Part shown: positions 13,359 to 20,892 of the stretch, piece by piece | How positions within the stretch are numbered: position 1 is the stretch's first letter | Layout of the letters: each line of letters begins with the position of its first letter | Source of the DNA: Enorma phocaeensis | Lineage (GTDB): Bacteria; Actinomycetota; Coriobacteriia; Coriobacteriales; Coriobacteriaceae | Direction: 5' to 3' | NCBI RefSeq assembly: GCF_016901575.1 | Contig: NZ_JACJKQ010000019.1 | Span: 1 to 38,096 of the forward strand | DNA length: 38,096 bases | The notes under the pieces: model-generated | What the model saw: only the letters and a program-made list of their open reading frames with translations | Databases searched by the model: none | Told to the model about the DNA's origin: nothing | Made by a program: the position numbers and the translations under genes

Positions 13359-15946
13359 CAGGTGGCGCCGCCCGTCACCTGCTTTGCCAAGATGGCGTCC
13401 TTGTCTATGGGCGCCGTCAGCAGCTTGTCTTGCACATAGTCAAAGCCGAGGCGCGCCACGGTGTCGGCGAAGCGCTCGCCCGAGCGCCCCTCGTCACGGA
13501 AGAAGAGGATCGCCCGCTCGACGACGGCCATCACCTCGTCCTCGCTCGTGAAGATCTTCTCGAGCGCCTGTCCGTGGGCGGTCTTTTTGCCCCAGCGCCC
13601 GCCGATGTAGACCTTATATCCAACGAGGTCTTCCGTGATGGCGCCGAAGGGGCAGCTTCCGATGCAGCGCCCGCAGTGGTTGCAGAGTGTCTCGTCGATG
13701 GTGATCTTGCCGTCGGGCCCCACCTGGGCGTCGCCCATGGGGCAGGCCTTCACCACCTGGCAGACCTTGCACGCGCGGCAGCGGTCCATATCGATCCCCG
13801 GCACGCGCTGCCCGACGATGCCCAGGTCGTTGAGGTCGGGCTTGACGCACATGTTGGGGCAGCCGCCCACGGCGATCTTGAACTTGTGCGGCAGCTCGAC
13901 GCCGTGGTAGCCCACGTAGAAGCGCTCGTGGAGCTTCTCCGAGAGCTCGAAGGTGTCGATGAGGCCGTACTGGCACGTGGTGCCCTTGCAGGAGACCACG
14001 GGGCGCACCTTGGAGCCGGTTCCGCCCGCGTCGAGGCCGGCGTCTTGCAGAAAGGCGATGCAGTCCTCGATGCTCTCGTACCTCACGCCCTGGATCTCGA
14101 GGGTGAGGCGCGTGGTCATGGTGACCTCGCCGGAGCCGAAGCGCTCGCTTGCCTCGGCGACGACCTTTTGCTCTGCGGCGGTGAGCTTTCCGTTGCGCGT
14201 GATCACGCGGATGTTGAAGACGTCGTCGTAGCGCTTGTCCTGGAGACACCCCAGGCCCTTCAAGCGCTTGATCTCCGCTGCGGGAAGCTTGGTGCCTTGG
14301 CGAGGCACCTTGACCTCGTTGAACGTGATGCCTCCCTCGAGCACGCGCGTGGCGGTGTAGCCCGCCGCCTTGAGACGGTTCTGGGCGAAGTAGCCGCGCT
14401 TGCCCTTGGCGCAGACGAGCAGGACCTTTGCGTCGCGCGGGATGCCCTCGATGCCGTCCGGCCCGATCTTGGTGAGGTCCACCCAGCGCGCGCCGGGGAT
14501 GGTGGGTGCCGGAAGGACGTCGACGACCTCCCAGCCGGCCGCCTCGCCGGCTGCGTACTGCGCCGGAGTGAAGGTCTCCAGGCGACCGTCGAGCTTGTTT
14601 TCCAAGATGTAGCAGCAGGTTACCAGGGGATGGATCGCCGTGGAGAACGGGGGAGCGTAGCTCAGGTCAAGAAGGTCGAGGTCGTCGACGGCAAGGCCCT
14701 GGTAGATGGCCATCGCGGCGACGTCGCACATCTTGTCCACGGCGCCCGCGCCAAAGACCTGCATGCCCAGAAGGCGCCTCGAGGGCGCGTCGGCGATGAG
14801 CTTCACCGAGAAGCTCGAGGCGCCGGGATAGTAGTGCGCCTTGTCGTCGACGACGGCGACGACGCTTCGGGGCTCGAAGCCCGCCTCGTTCGCCTGCGCC
14901 TCGGTGAGGCCCGTGCGGCCTCCGTTGAGGGTGGCGGAAAGCTTGACGACTCCGGTTCCCAGGACGCCGGGGTAGGGCGTCGGGGTGCCGGCGAGGGTCT
15001 TTGCGAGGGCGCGCGCGGAGATGTTTGCCGTCGACCCCATGGCGCTCCACTGGGGAAGGCCCGTGACGGCATTGCGCACCTCGGCGCAGTCGCCGGCGGC
15101 GTAGACGTCGGGCAGGTTGGTCTTAAGGTACTCGTCTACGACGATGGTTCCCTTGAACATCTCGATGCCCGAGCCGTCGAGCCACGCGGTCGCGGGACGG
15201 ATCCCGATGGCGAGCACCACGATGTCTGCGGGAAGGGTTCCCGCCGCGGTCTCGACGGACGCCGCGCGGCCTGCGCCTGCGCCCTCGCCGGGCCTGATGG
15301 AGGCGAGCGCGCACGAGGTCATGATGCGCATGCCGATCGCTTTGAGCTGGCGCGTGGCCCAGGCGGCCATCTCGGGGTCGAAGGCGTTGGGCATGATCTG
15401 GGGCGCGGCGTCGATGACGGTGACCGAGAGGCCGCGGGCGTGCAGGTTCTCTGCGACCTCGAGGCCGATGAAGCCGGCGCCCACCACCACGGCGCGTCGG
15501 CAGGGGAGCTCGTCCACATAGGTGCGTATGCGCTCGGCGTCGTCGGGCGTGCGGACGCAGAAGACCCCGTCGAGGTCGGTGCCGGGAACGGGCGGCACGA
15601 ACGGCGCCGCGCCGGTGGCGATGACGAGCTTGTCGTAGGGCTCGGCGCCCACCGAGCCGTCTGCACGGCGCACGGCGACGGTTTTCGCCGCCGCATCGAG
15701 CCCCGTGGCCTCGACGCCGGTTTCTACGGCGACGCCGGTAAGCCCTTCGTACGCCGCCGGGGTGTTCACGATGAGCTCGTCGCGCGTGGCGATGCCTCCA
15801 CCGATGTAGTAGGGCAGGCCGCATCCGGCGTAGGAGATGTCGGCGTCGCGGGTGATGACGCGCACGTCGGCCGTGCGGTCGCAGCGCTTGAGCTTTGCGG
15901 CAACCTTGGTTCCGGCGGCCACGCCGCCGACAATCAGATACTTCAT
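13355..15946 (-). CDS. CoA-disulfide/persulfide reductase-rhodanese-siroheme reductase-ferredoxin fusion
   Basis: 863 residues in four modules. Residues 1-445 are an FAD/NAD(P)H CoA-disulfide reductase: GGVAAG at 7-12, redox Cys42 in YAGCGLPYYIGG, second dinucleotide site GAGFIG at 157-162. Residues 455-550 are a rhodanese domain with active loop CAKGKRG (Cys512). Residues 565-715 resemble the siroheme/4Fe-4S half of sulfite/nitrite reductases, with Cys653, Cys658, Cys696 and Cys700; the first pair is C-x4-C where the classic family has C-x5-C. Residues 720-770 hold two 4Fe-4S ferredoxin motifs (Cys723/726/729/735 and Cys755/758/761/765). GAGAGGGG precedes the ATG at 15946. A likely role is NAD(P)H-driven reduction of persulfide, polysulfide or sulfite to sulfide in the cytoplasm; the reaction is inferred. 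Siroheme synthesis is encoded at 17459-17932. Confidence 0.85.
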   Translation of the reverse strand: MKYLIVGGVAAGTKVAAKLKRCDRTADVRVITRDADISYAGCGLPYYIGGGIATRDELIVNTPAAYEGLTGVAVETGVEATGLDAAAKTVAVRRADGSVGAEPYDKLVIATGAAPFVPPVPGTDLDGVFCVRTPDDAERIRTYVDELPCRRAVVVGAGFIGLEVAENLHARGLSVTVIDAAPQIMPNAFDPEMAAWATRQLKAIGMRIMTSCALASIRPGEGAGAGRAASVETAAGTLPADIVVLAIGIRPATAWLDGSGIEMFKGTIVVDEYLKTNLPDVYAAGDCAEVRNAVTGLPQWSAMGSTANISARALAKTLAGTPTPYPGVLGTGVVKLSATLNGGRTGLTEAQANEAGFEPRSVVAVVDDKAHYYPGASSFSVKLIADAPSRRLLGMQVFGAGAVDKMCDVAAMAIYQGLAVDDLDLLDLSYAPPFSTAIHPLVTCCYILENKLDGRLETFTPAQYAAGEAAGWEVVDVLPAPTIPGARWVDLTKIGPDGIEGIPRDAKVLLVCAKGKRGYFAQNRLKAAGYTATRVLEGGITFNEVKVPRQGTKLPAAEIKRLKGLGCLQDKRYDDVFNIRVITRNGKLTAAEQKVVAEASERFGSGEVTMTTRLTLEIQGVRYESIEDCIAFLQDAGLDAGGTGSKVRPVVSCKGTTCQYGLIDTFELSEKLHERFYVGYHGVELPHKFKIAVGGCPNMCVKPDLNDLGIVGQRVPGIDMDRCRACKVCQVVKACPMGDAQVGPDGKITIDETLCNHCGRCIGSCPFGAITEDLVGYKVYIGGRWGKKTAHGQALEKIFTSEDEVMAVVERAILFFRDEGRSGERFADTVARLGFDYVQDKLLTAPIDKDAILAKQVTGGATC

Positions 15947-16183
15947 GCGGTTCCCCTCTCGTGGCTGTGCCCGTCAGGCGGCACAGGTGTCTTTCATGAT
16001 AGGCTCGCCGCAAACGTATCGCCCCCTGATTTGCGACAGCGGGCGCTATGGGTCCGCAAAGGGTCATGGGCGCGCCGGAGCCTGCCGTTGCCGGGCGGGG
16101 CGCCCGCCTTCGTGGGACTCGCGCCGGAGCCCTTTGCCGGCGCATGCGGTGGGCGCGCATCTATCGCGTGCGGTCCGCTTGCG

Positions 16184-16189
16184 TATAAT
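16184..16189 (+). promoter_or_regulatory. Likely -10 box (TATAAT) for the amidotransferase-fold gene
   Basis: A perfect TATAAT lies 34 bp upstream of the ATG at 16223. No good -35 is visible at 17 bp (CTATCG). Confidence 0.55.
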
Positions 16190-16222
16190 GGTCGGCCGAG
16201 AAGACCGCGAGGAGGGAGACCC

Positions 16223-16942
16223 ATGTCACAGCGCCCCGTCATCGGCGTCGTGCCGCTTGTCGACTATAAGCTCGAGAGCCTGTGGATGCTGCCGGGATAC
16301 TTCGACGCCGTGGCCGAGGCGGGAGGGGTGCCCGTGATGCTGCCGCTGACCGCGGATGCCGAGGCGCTCTCCCGCGCACTCGACGTGGTGGATGGCGTGG
16401 TGATGACCGGTGGTCAGGACGTGGCGCCTGCCCTCTATGGAGAGCGCGGGGCCGATGCCGCGGCGCTTTGCGGCGAGCTCTGTCCCGAGCGCGATGCCAT
16501 GGAGGAGCTGCTCGTGCCCGAGCTCGTGGCGCGCGACGTGCCCACGCTCGGCATCTGCCGGGGCATCCAGGTGGCAAACGCCGTCCTTGGCGGCACGCTC
16601 TGGCAGGACCTGCCCCGTCAGCGTCCGTCGGCGATCGAGCACCACGGCAAGCCGCCGTACGACCAGCCCGTCCACAGCGTCGAGGTGCTCGCCCGCACGC
16701 CGCTCGCCGCGTGCGTGGGCGCCGGCGAGCTGGCCGTGAACAGCTATCACCACCAGGCGCTGCGAGACATGGCTCCGGGGCTCGAGGTCATGGCCGCCGC
16801 TGCCGACGGCGTGGTCGAGGCGGTGTGGCGGCCCGCGTCTCGCTTCTTCTGGGCGGTGCAGTGGCACCCCGAGTTTGCCCACAAGGTCGATGAGCCGAGC
16901 CGCAAGATCTTCTCCGCCCTCGTGGAGGCGGCTCGGGCGTAG
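16223..16942 (+). CDS. Gamma-glutamyl-GABA hydrolase-like (PuuD family, class I GATase fold)
   Basis: 239 residues from MSQRPVIGVVP, with GGAGGGAGA at 16211-16219. The triad of a class I glutamine-amidotransferase fold is visible: nucleophile Cys112 in GICRGIQ, and His215 and Glu217 in QWHPEF. The start (PVIGVV), VMTGGQDVAPALYG and VNSYHHQAL are typical of the gamma-glutamyl-gamma-aminobutyrate hydrolase family, which removes gamma-glutamyl groups in polyamine or amine catabolism. No putrescine-pathway genes are adjacent, so the physiological substrate is open; related enzymes trim folylpolyglutamate or other gamma-glutamyl compounds. It is transcribed divergently from the sulfur-redox fusion gene. 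Confidence 0.85.
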   Translation: MSQRPVIGVVPLVDYKLESLWMLPGYFDAVAEAGGVPVMLPLTADAEALSRALDVVDGVVMTGGQDVAPALYGERGADAAALCGELCPERDAMEELLVPELVARDVPTLGICRGIQVANAVLGGTLWQDLPRQRPSAIEHHGKPPYDQPVHSVEVLARTPLAACVGAGELAVNSYHHQALRDMAPGLEVMAAAADGVVEAVWRPASRFFWAVQWHPEFAHKVDEPSRKIFSALVEAARA

Positions 16943-17096
16943 GCGCGCCCGCGCCGGCCTCGAGCGGGCGCCGCGGCGGCGGCTCGGGTGCAGGCGGGGG
17001 CGCGGCGCGCCGGCCTTGCATGGGACGTCGCCTGCCCGTTGTGGGAGAATGGGGCAAACCATCGGCGGACACGCGTCCAACAAGGAGGAGACGGAT

Positions 17097-17459
17097 ATGA
17101 AGGTTGCTATTCCTACCATGGGCGAGGGCGGTCTGGACTGCGAGCGCTCGGGACATTTTGGCCATTGCGACTGCTTTACCGTGGTGGACATCGACGACGG
17201 CAAGGTCGGGGCGGTGCAGGTGCTGGAGAATCCGCCCCACGAGGAGGGCGGGTGCATGCGGCCCGTGTCACTGCTTGCCGATGCTGGCATCGATGCGATC
17301 GTCGCTGCGGGCATGGGGATGCGCCCCATGATGGGGTTCGCCCAGGCCGGCATCACGGTGCTCTTTGACAACACCACGCCCGGCGTGGGCGCGGTGGCGG
17401 AGCTTGCCGCCGCGGGCGCCCTCCCCGAGATGGGGCCCGAGAACGCGTGCCACCACTGA
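17097..17459 (+). CDS. NifX/NafY-type dinitrogenase cofactor-domain protein
   Basis: 120 residues from MKVAIPTMGEGGLDCERSGH; AAGGAGGAG at 17083 sets the start. This is the small stand-alone form of the domain found in NifX, NifB C-terminus and NafY, which bind Fe-Mo cofactor precursors or other metal clusters. The conserved pattern is present: MKVAIP, then HFGHCDCFTVVDID and IDAIVAAGMGMRPMMGF. No nitrogenase genes are here, so it is one of the many stand-alone family members linked to Fe-S or metal handling in anaerobes. Its stop (TGA 17457-17459) overlaps the ATG of the siroheme-synthase gene (TGATG), so the two are co-translated. Confidence 0.82.
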   Translation: MKVAIPTMGEGGLDCERSGHFGHCDCFTVVDIDDGKVGAVQVLENPPHEEGGCMRPVSLLADAGIDAIVAAGMGMRPMMGFAQAGITVLFDNTTPGVGAVAELAAAGALPEMGPENACHH

Positions 17460-17932
17460 TGTCCGGCTGCGCGCCGGCGGGGAGCCCTCCGCGATTCCCC
17501 CTGTTTGTGAGTCTGGTTGGCGCCCGCTGCCTCGTGGTGGGGGCGGGTGCCGTCGGACGCCGGCGCGCGGAGGCGCTCGCGAGCCACGGGGCGGTCGTGA
17601 GGGTGGTGGACCCGCGCGCCGCCGAGGCGTGGGCGAACGGGGCGGCCCCGGGGTCGGTCGAGCTGGTGTTGCGCCCCTTCCTGCCGGGTGACGAGGAGTC
17701 CTGCTCGCTCGCGGTGGCGGCGACGAGCGACCGGGAGACGAACCGCCTGGTGGGGGAGCGCTGCCGCGCCGCTGGCATCCCCGTATCGGTCGCGGACGCT
17801 CCCGATGAGTGCACGTTTTTCTTTCCGGCGCTCTGCGAGACCGAAGACCTGAGCGTCGGGGTGGTGTCGCGAGGGGGCGACCATGCCCTCGTCGCCCGCG
17901 TCGCCGAGGCGATTCGCGCGCTGATCGCGTAG
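17459..17932 (+). CDS. Precorrin-2 dehydrogenase/sirohydrochlorin ferrochelatase (Met8/CysG-N-like)
   Basis: 157 residues from MSGCAPAGSP, starting at the ATG in TGATG shared with the upstream stop. The N-terminal Rossmann domain has CLVVGAGAVGRRRAEAL (glycines at 28-33). The catalytic-loop region is VSVADAPDECTFFFPA, equivalent to the conserved Asp-containing DDP-FxxPA segment of CysG/Met8; next is SVGVVSRGG. The family oxidises precorrin-2 to sirohydrochlorin with NAD and may insert iron to give siroheme. It is shorter than E. coli CysG because the methyltransferase half is absent, and also lacks most of the helical C-terminal region of Met8. It probably supplies siroheme to the reductase domain encoded at 13355-15946; that link is inference. 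Confidence 0.82.
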   Translation: MSGCAPAGSPPRFPLFVSLVGARCLVVGAGAVGRRRAEALASHGAVVRVVDPRAAEAWANGAAPGSVELVLRPFLPGDEESCSLAVAATSDRETNRLVGERCRAAGIPVSVADAPDECTFFFPALCETEDLSVGVVSRGGDHALVARVAEAIRALIA

Positions 17933-17987
17933 CGGCGCGCAACGCTCACCGGCACCGAGGAGGCGCCGGCTCGCGACGACGCCGATG

Positions 17988-18019
17988 AAAAAGGGACGCC
18001 GACCTGCGTCGACGTCCCT
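17988..18019 (-). terminator. Intrinsic terminator of the exonuclease gene
   Basis: On the minus strand AGGGACG and CGTCCCT arms, extended by GTCG/CGAC, form a hairpin with a CAGG-type loop followed directly by five T (17988-17992). It lies 44 bp after the exonuclease stop. Confidence 0.8.
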
Positions 18020-18062
18020 GAGCGGACATGCGTGCGGCTCCGTAGGCAGCGAAGTGTCGCGT

Positions 18063-19028
18063 CTACGCCTTGAACATGCCCTTGCGGTTGAATTCTGCCT
18101 GCATGGTGCGGAGCATGAGGTCGGTGTCGTCGAGACCCAGGTGGCGCTCCGCCTCGTCGGCGGCGAGGGTGCCGCGGCGGCGCGCCCAGTTCTCGAGGCT
18201 TGCCGGCGAGCTCTCGCGCGGAAGCGTGCGCACCTCCTCGTCGATGGAGCGGCAGATCTGGCGCGAGTCGATGACGATGATCTTGCCCTCGCGCCGCGCC
18301 TCGGCGTATCCGGGCAGGTGCAACATGAACCAAGAGTCCTCGAACGCGGCGTTGTGGGCCACATACGGGCGCTTCTTCATGAGGGAGAGCAGACGCTTCT
18401 GCAGCTCGGCGTCCTCGCGGAAGGGCTTCTTGCCCTCGACGTCTGCCCAGGTGATCTTATGGATGTCGGCGAGCGGGACGCCGGCCTCGCGATACATCTC
18501 GGGAAGGCCGCAGTAGTAGCTCTCAGGGTCGTGCGGCACCGCGTCGCTCGTGAGGTCCATGAGCTCCCAGCCCACGTTGATGATGTAGCCGCGCTCGGGG
18601 GCGCGTCCGGTGGTCTCGATGTCGATGCCCAGCACCTTGCCCTTGATGGGCTTGCGCACCCATTCGACGGCGTAGGCGTCGCGATCGCCGCGCACGGCAC
18701 GCGCGACGGCGGATGCCGAGCGGCCCTGGAGCTTCGCGATGCCGGCGCAGGTGTCGGCGTCAGAGAGGCTGCGTGCCAGAAGTGGGCTCGACAGGTTGCG
18801 CAGGCGGTTCTCACCGATCTGGTCGCACAGCTCGCGGTTCTGGTCGGCGAGCTGCAGGATGACGTTGAAGTCGAAGCCCGGCTCGTCGTTGGCGCGCCAC
18901 TCGTCGATGAGGGTCTTCATGGCCTCCTCGCCGCGGCGTCGCTCGGACTCCATGGCATCGTAGTCGCCATAGATGAACATGGGGATGAAGGGCTGCATCG
19001 AGTATTCGAGTGCCTGGCTGACGTTCAC
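18063..19028 (-). CDS. DEDDh-type 3'-5' exonuclease (DnaQ-like)
   Basis: 321 residues from GTG at 19028 (MNVSQALEYSMQPF). GAGAGGT is 9 bp upstream; the open frame continues beyond but lacks a ribosome site. The exonuclease fold is in the second half: motif Exo I LGIDIETTG (Asp and Glu metal ligands), Exo II YVAHNAAFEDSW and Exo III HLGLDDTDLM, with the His/Asp spacing of the DEDDh class (RNase T, DnaQ epsilon). The N-terminal 150 residues, containing YGDYDAMESERRRGEEAM, are helical and unassigned. It could be a proofreading-like, RNA-trimming or repair exonuclease; it is not the replicative epsilon subunit by context. It is divergent from the metal exporter. Confidence 0.82.
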   Translation of the reverse strand: MNVSQALEYSMQPFIPMFIYGDYDAMESERRRGEEAMKTLIDEWRANDEPGFDFNVILQLADQNRELCDQIGENRLRNLSSPLLARSLSDADTCAGIAKLQGRSASAVARAVRGDRDAYAVEWVRKPIKGKVLGIDIETTGRAPERGYIINVGWELMDLTSDAVPHDPESYYCGLPEMYREAGVPLADIHKITWADVEGKKPFREDAELQKRLLSLMKKRPYVAHNAAFEDSWFMLHLPGYAEARREGKIIVIDSRQICRSIDEEVRTLPRESSPASLENWARRRGTLAADEAERHLGLDDTDLMLRTMQAEFNRKGMFKA

Positions 19029-19062
19029 AGGTTGGTCACCTCTCGAAATCGTATGGAATAGT

Positions 19063-19091
19063 TTGCCATGTGAAACTAGCACGGATACAAT
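19063..19091 (+). promoter_or_regulatory. Promoter of the heavy-metal exporter gene
   Basis: TTGCCA (19063-19068), a 17-bp spacer and TACAAT (19086-19091) form a good sigma-A type promoter about 90 bp before the ATG at 19183. The predicted transcript begins near 19098 and contains the palindrome at 19126-19146. Confidence 0.65.
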
Positions 19092-19125
19092 ACCTGAATC
19101 CGATTCGTCGCACACGGCGCCGGGA

Positions 19126-19146
19126 TGAAAGGGTACTAACCTTTCA
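19126..19146. promoter_or_regulatory. Perfect palindrome in the exporter leader (operator or RNA hairpin)
   Basis: TGAAAGG-N7-CCTTTCA is a perfect 7-bp inverted repeat located downstream of the predicted start of transcription and 36 bp before the exporter ATG. It could be a repressor operator acting as a roadblock or an RNA hairpin. A link to metal sensing is inferred from the gene it precedes. Confidence 0.5.
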
Positions 19147-19182
19147 CACGGACATCGATTATACGAAAGGGAGCGCTGCTCC

Positions 19183-20283
19183 ATGGACCTTCTTCTTCAC
19201 GTCGTCGAGCATGCCTTTGAGGACACCTGGCCGCTCGTGCCGTTTTTGTTTGTAACCTATCTGGTGCTCGAGGCGCTTGAGCACGCTGCCGGTGACAAGG
19301 TGAACTCGCTGGTCAAACGTGCCGGCGCCGCGGGACCGGTGGTCGGCGCGGTGCTGGGCGTCGTCCCGCAGTGCGGCTTTTCGGCAATGGGCGCCACGCT
19401 CTATGCAGGCCGCGTCATCACGCTCGGCACCCTTGCGGCGGTGTTTTTGTCCACGTCGGACGAGATGCTGCCCCTGCTCATGGCGGAGCGCCTCGATGCC
19501 GGCTCGCTCGCGGGAATCCTGCTTGTCAAGGCGGCGGTCGCAGCGGTGACCGGCCTCGCCATCGACCTCGGCCTCCGGGCACTCAGCCGCAATGCGCATG
19601 CCCATGCGGCCCTGAGGCGCCTGGCGCGCGGGACGGAGGCGGAGCGCGACCTCATCGACGAGATGGCTGATGCCGGCGAGAGCACCGAATACATCCATCG
19701 CCTCTGCGAGTATGACCACTGCGGCTGCGACGACGCGCCGGCAGGCGGGCCGGGGCATGCGGACGACGCCACTGGCGTCCATGAGGGCCATGGGGACCAT
19801 GCCCACGCGCACACCTCGCACCGTCACGTACGGCCTGGCGACGATGCCTGCTGCGCCAATTCCCATGGGCATGAGCACGGGGGCGGCGGGACCGTTTGGC
19901 CCATCGTCCGCAGCGCGCTGTCCCACACCATCCAGGTGAGCTTGTTCATCTTCATCGTCACCTTGGCGCTCGTGGCGTTGCTCGAGACTGTGGGCGAAGA
20001 CGCGCTCTCGGCATTTCTCGCCAGCAACCAGACGCTCGCCCTGTTCGCCTCGGCCTTGGTGGGCCTGGTGCCCAACTGCGCGGCGAGCGTGGTGATCACG
20101 CAGCTCTACCTCGAGGGCGTGCTCGGCTTCGCTCCGCTCATGTCGGGAACGCTCGTGGGCGCCGGCGTGGGGTTCCTCGTGCTCTTCCGCACCAATCACA
20201 ACGCCCGCGAGAACGCCATCATCCTGGCGATGCTCTACGCGGTCGGCGTGGTGTGGGGCTTTGTGTTCATGGCGCTTTTCTAG
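19183..20283 (+). CDS. Putative ten-helix heavy-metal exporter (ArsP_2/DUF2899-like)
   Basis: 366 residues with about ten membrane segments in two related halves. The motif VLGVVPQCGFSAMGATLYAG in the first half is echoed by LVGLVPNCAASVVITQLYLEG in the second, an inverted internal repeat. The cytoplasmic loop between the halves (about 180-240) is rich in His and Cys (EYDHCGCDD, HEGHGDHAHAHTSHRH, DDACCANSHGHEHG), which suggests metal binding. This layout fits the putative heavy-metal or manganese exporter family related to the arsenic permease ArsP. The metal cannot be told from sequence. ATG 19183 follows GAAAGGGAG with a spacing of about 10. Its stop shares CTAG with the convergent YaiI-family gene. 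Confidence 0.8.
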   Translation: MDLLLHVVEHAFEDTWPLVPFLFVTYLVLEALEHAAGDKVNSLVKRAGAAGPVVGAVLGVVPQCGFSAMGATLYAGRVITLGTLAAVFLSTSDEMLPLLMAERLDAGSLAGILLVKAAVAAVTGLAIDLGLRALSRNAHAHAALRRLARGTEAERDLIDEMADAGESTEYIHRLCEYDHCGCDDAPAGGPGHADDATGVHEGHGDHAHAHTSHRHVRPGDDACCANSHGHEHGGGGTVWPIVRSALSHTIQVSLFIFIVTLALVALLETVGEDALSAFLASNQTLALFASALVGLVPNCAASVVITQLYLEGVLGFAPLMSGTLVGAGVGFLVLFRTNHNARENAIILAMLYAVGVVWGFVFMALF

Positions 20284-20834
20284 GGGCGACCGTCCGGGAG
20301 GCCGCGGCCGCCCCTATCGGGGTGTAGCAGCTGCGTGAGGTTGCGGACGAAGCGCTCGCGGTCGTCGTCGGTGAAGGCGGAGGGGCCGTGCGTGCGGCCG
20401 CCGGCGCGGCGCACCTTCTTCTCCTCGTGGCGGATGAACAGGTCCATATCGATGGTGGCGCGGGTGTAGATGCGCCCGCGCACGCCGATCGCCGCGGCGC
20501 CGCGGCCGAGCGCCATGCTGGCGAGACCGATATCCTGCGTGACCACCACGTCGTCGGGCCGCAGCCGCTCCACGATGGCGAAATCGGCGCTGTCGGCGCC
20601 GGCGGAAACGGTCAGGGCCTCTACCCAGAAGCCGGCGTGCGCGCGGTCGCGTCCCCGTGCGTGCGCTGCGTCGCGCGGGTCGTCGCGGCGGATGTGGCGC
20701 TCGAGGTTCTGCGTGCCGTTGCCCACGATGACGACGGGGATGCGCTCGTGTCGGGCGCAGGCCAGGGCTTCGCGCGTGACGGGGCATGCGTCGGCGTCTA
20801 TGAACAGCGTGCGCTCTCTGGGGGTCTCTGCCAT
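20280..20834 (-). CDS. YaiI/YqxD-family protein (DUF188, NYN/PIN-like fold)
   Basis: 184 residues from MAETPRERTLFIDADACP. The ATG at 20834 has AAAGGAGT just upstream; the frame continues but would read through that ribosome site. Conserved blocks are LFIDADACPV, VVIVGNGTQN, DFAIVERLRPDDVVVTQDIGLA, and RIYTRATIDMDLFIRHEEKKVRRAGGRTHGP given here in overlapping pieces (RIYTRATIDM, RRAGGRTHGP). The family is widespread and predicted to have a PIN/NYN nuclease-like fold with acidic residues in the first and third blocks. Activity is undefined. It lies downstream of, and in the same direction as, the MerR gene. Confidence 0.85.
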   Translation of the reverse strand: MAETPRERTLFIDADACPVTREALACARHERIPVVIVGNGTQNLERHIRRDDPRDAAHARGRDRAHAGFWVEALTVSAGADSADFAIVERLRPDDVVVTQDIGLASMALGRGAAAIGVRGRIYTRATIDMDLFIRHEEKKVRRAGGRTHGPSAFTDDDRERFVRNLTQLLHPDRGGRGLPDGRP

Positions 20835-20892
20835 GCCGACTCCTTTCATGCGGGTTATCGTGCTCGGCCTTCGGGCTGCCGCTTGCCCGATT

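Noticed and set aside
12278-16942. A very long plus-strand open frame of about 1,550 codons
   Set aside because: Most of it lies antisense to the clear 863-codon fusion gene, and its translation is low-complexity (repeats of Ala, Arg, Gly, His, Val). Only its last 240 codons, from 16223, are a real gene. It is a GC-skew shadow.
17097-17459. Evidence for nitrogen fixation
   Set aside because: A stand-alone NifX-like domain is common in non-fixing anaerobes, and no nitrogenase structural genes are present.
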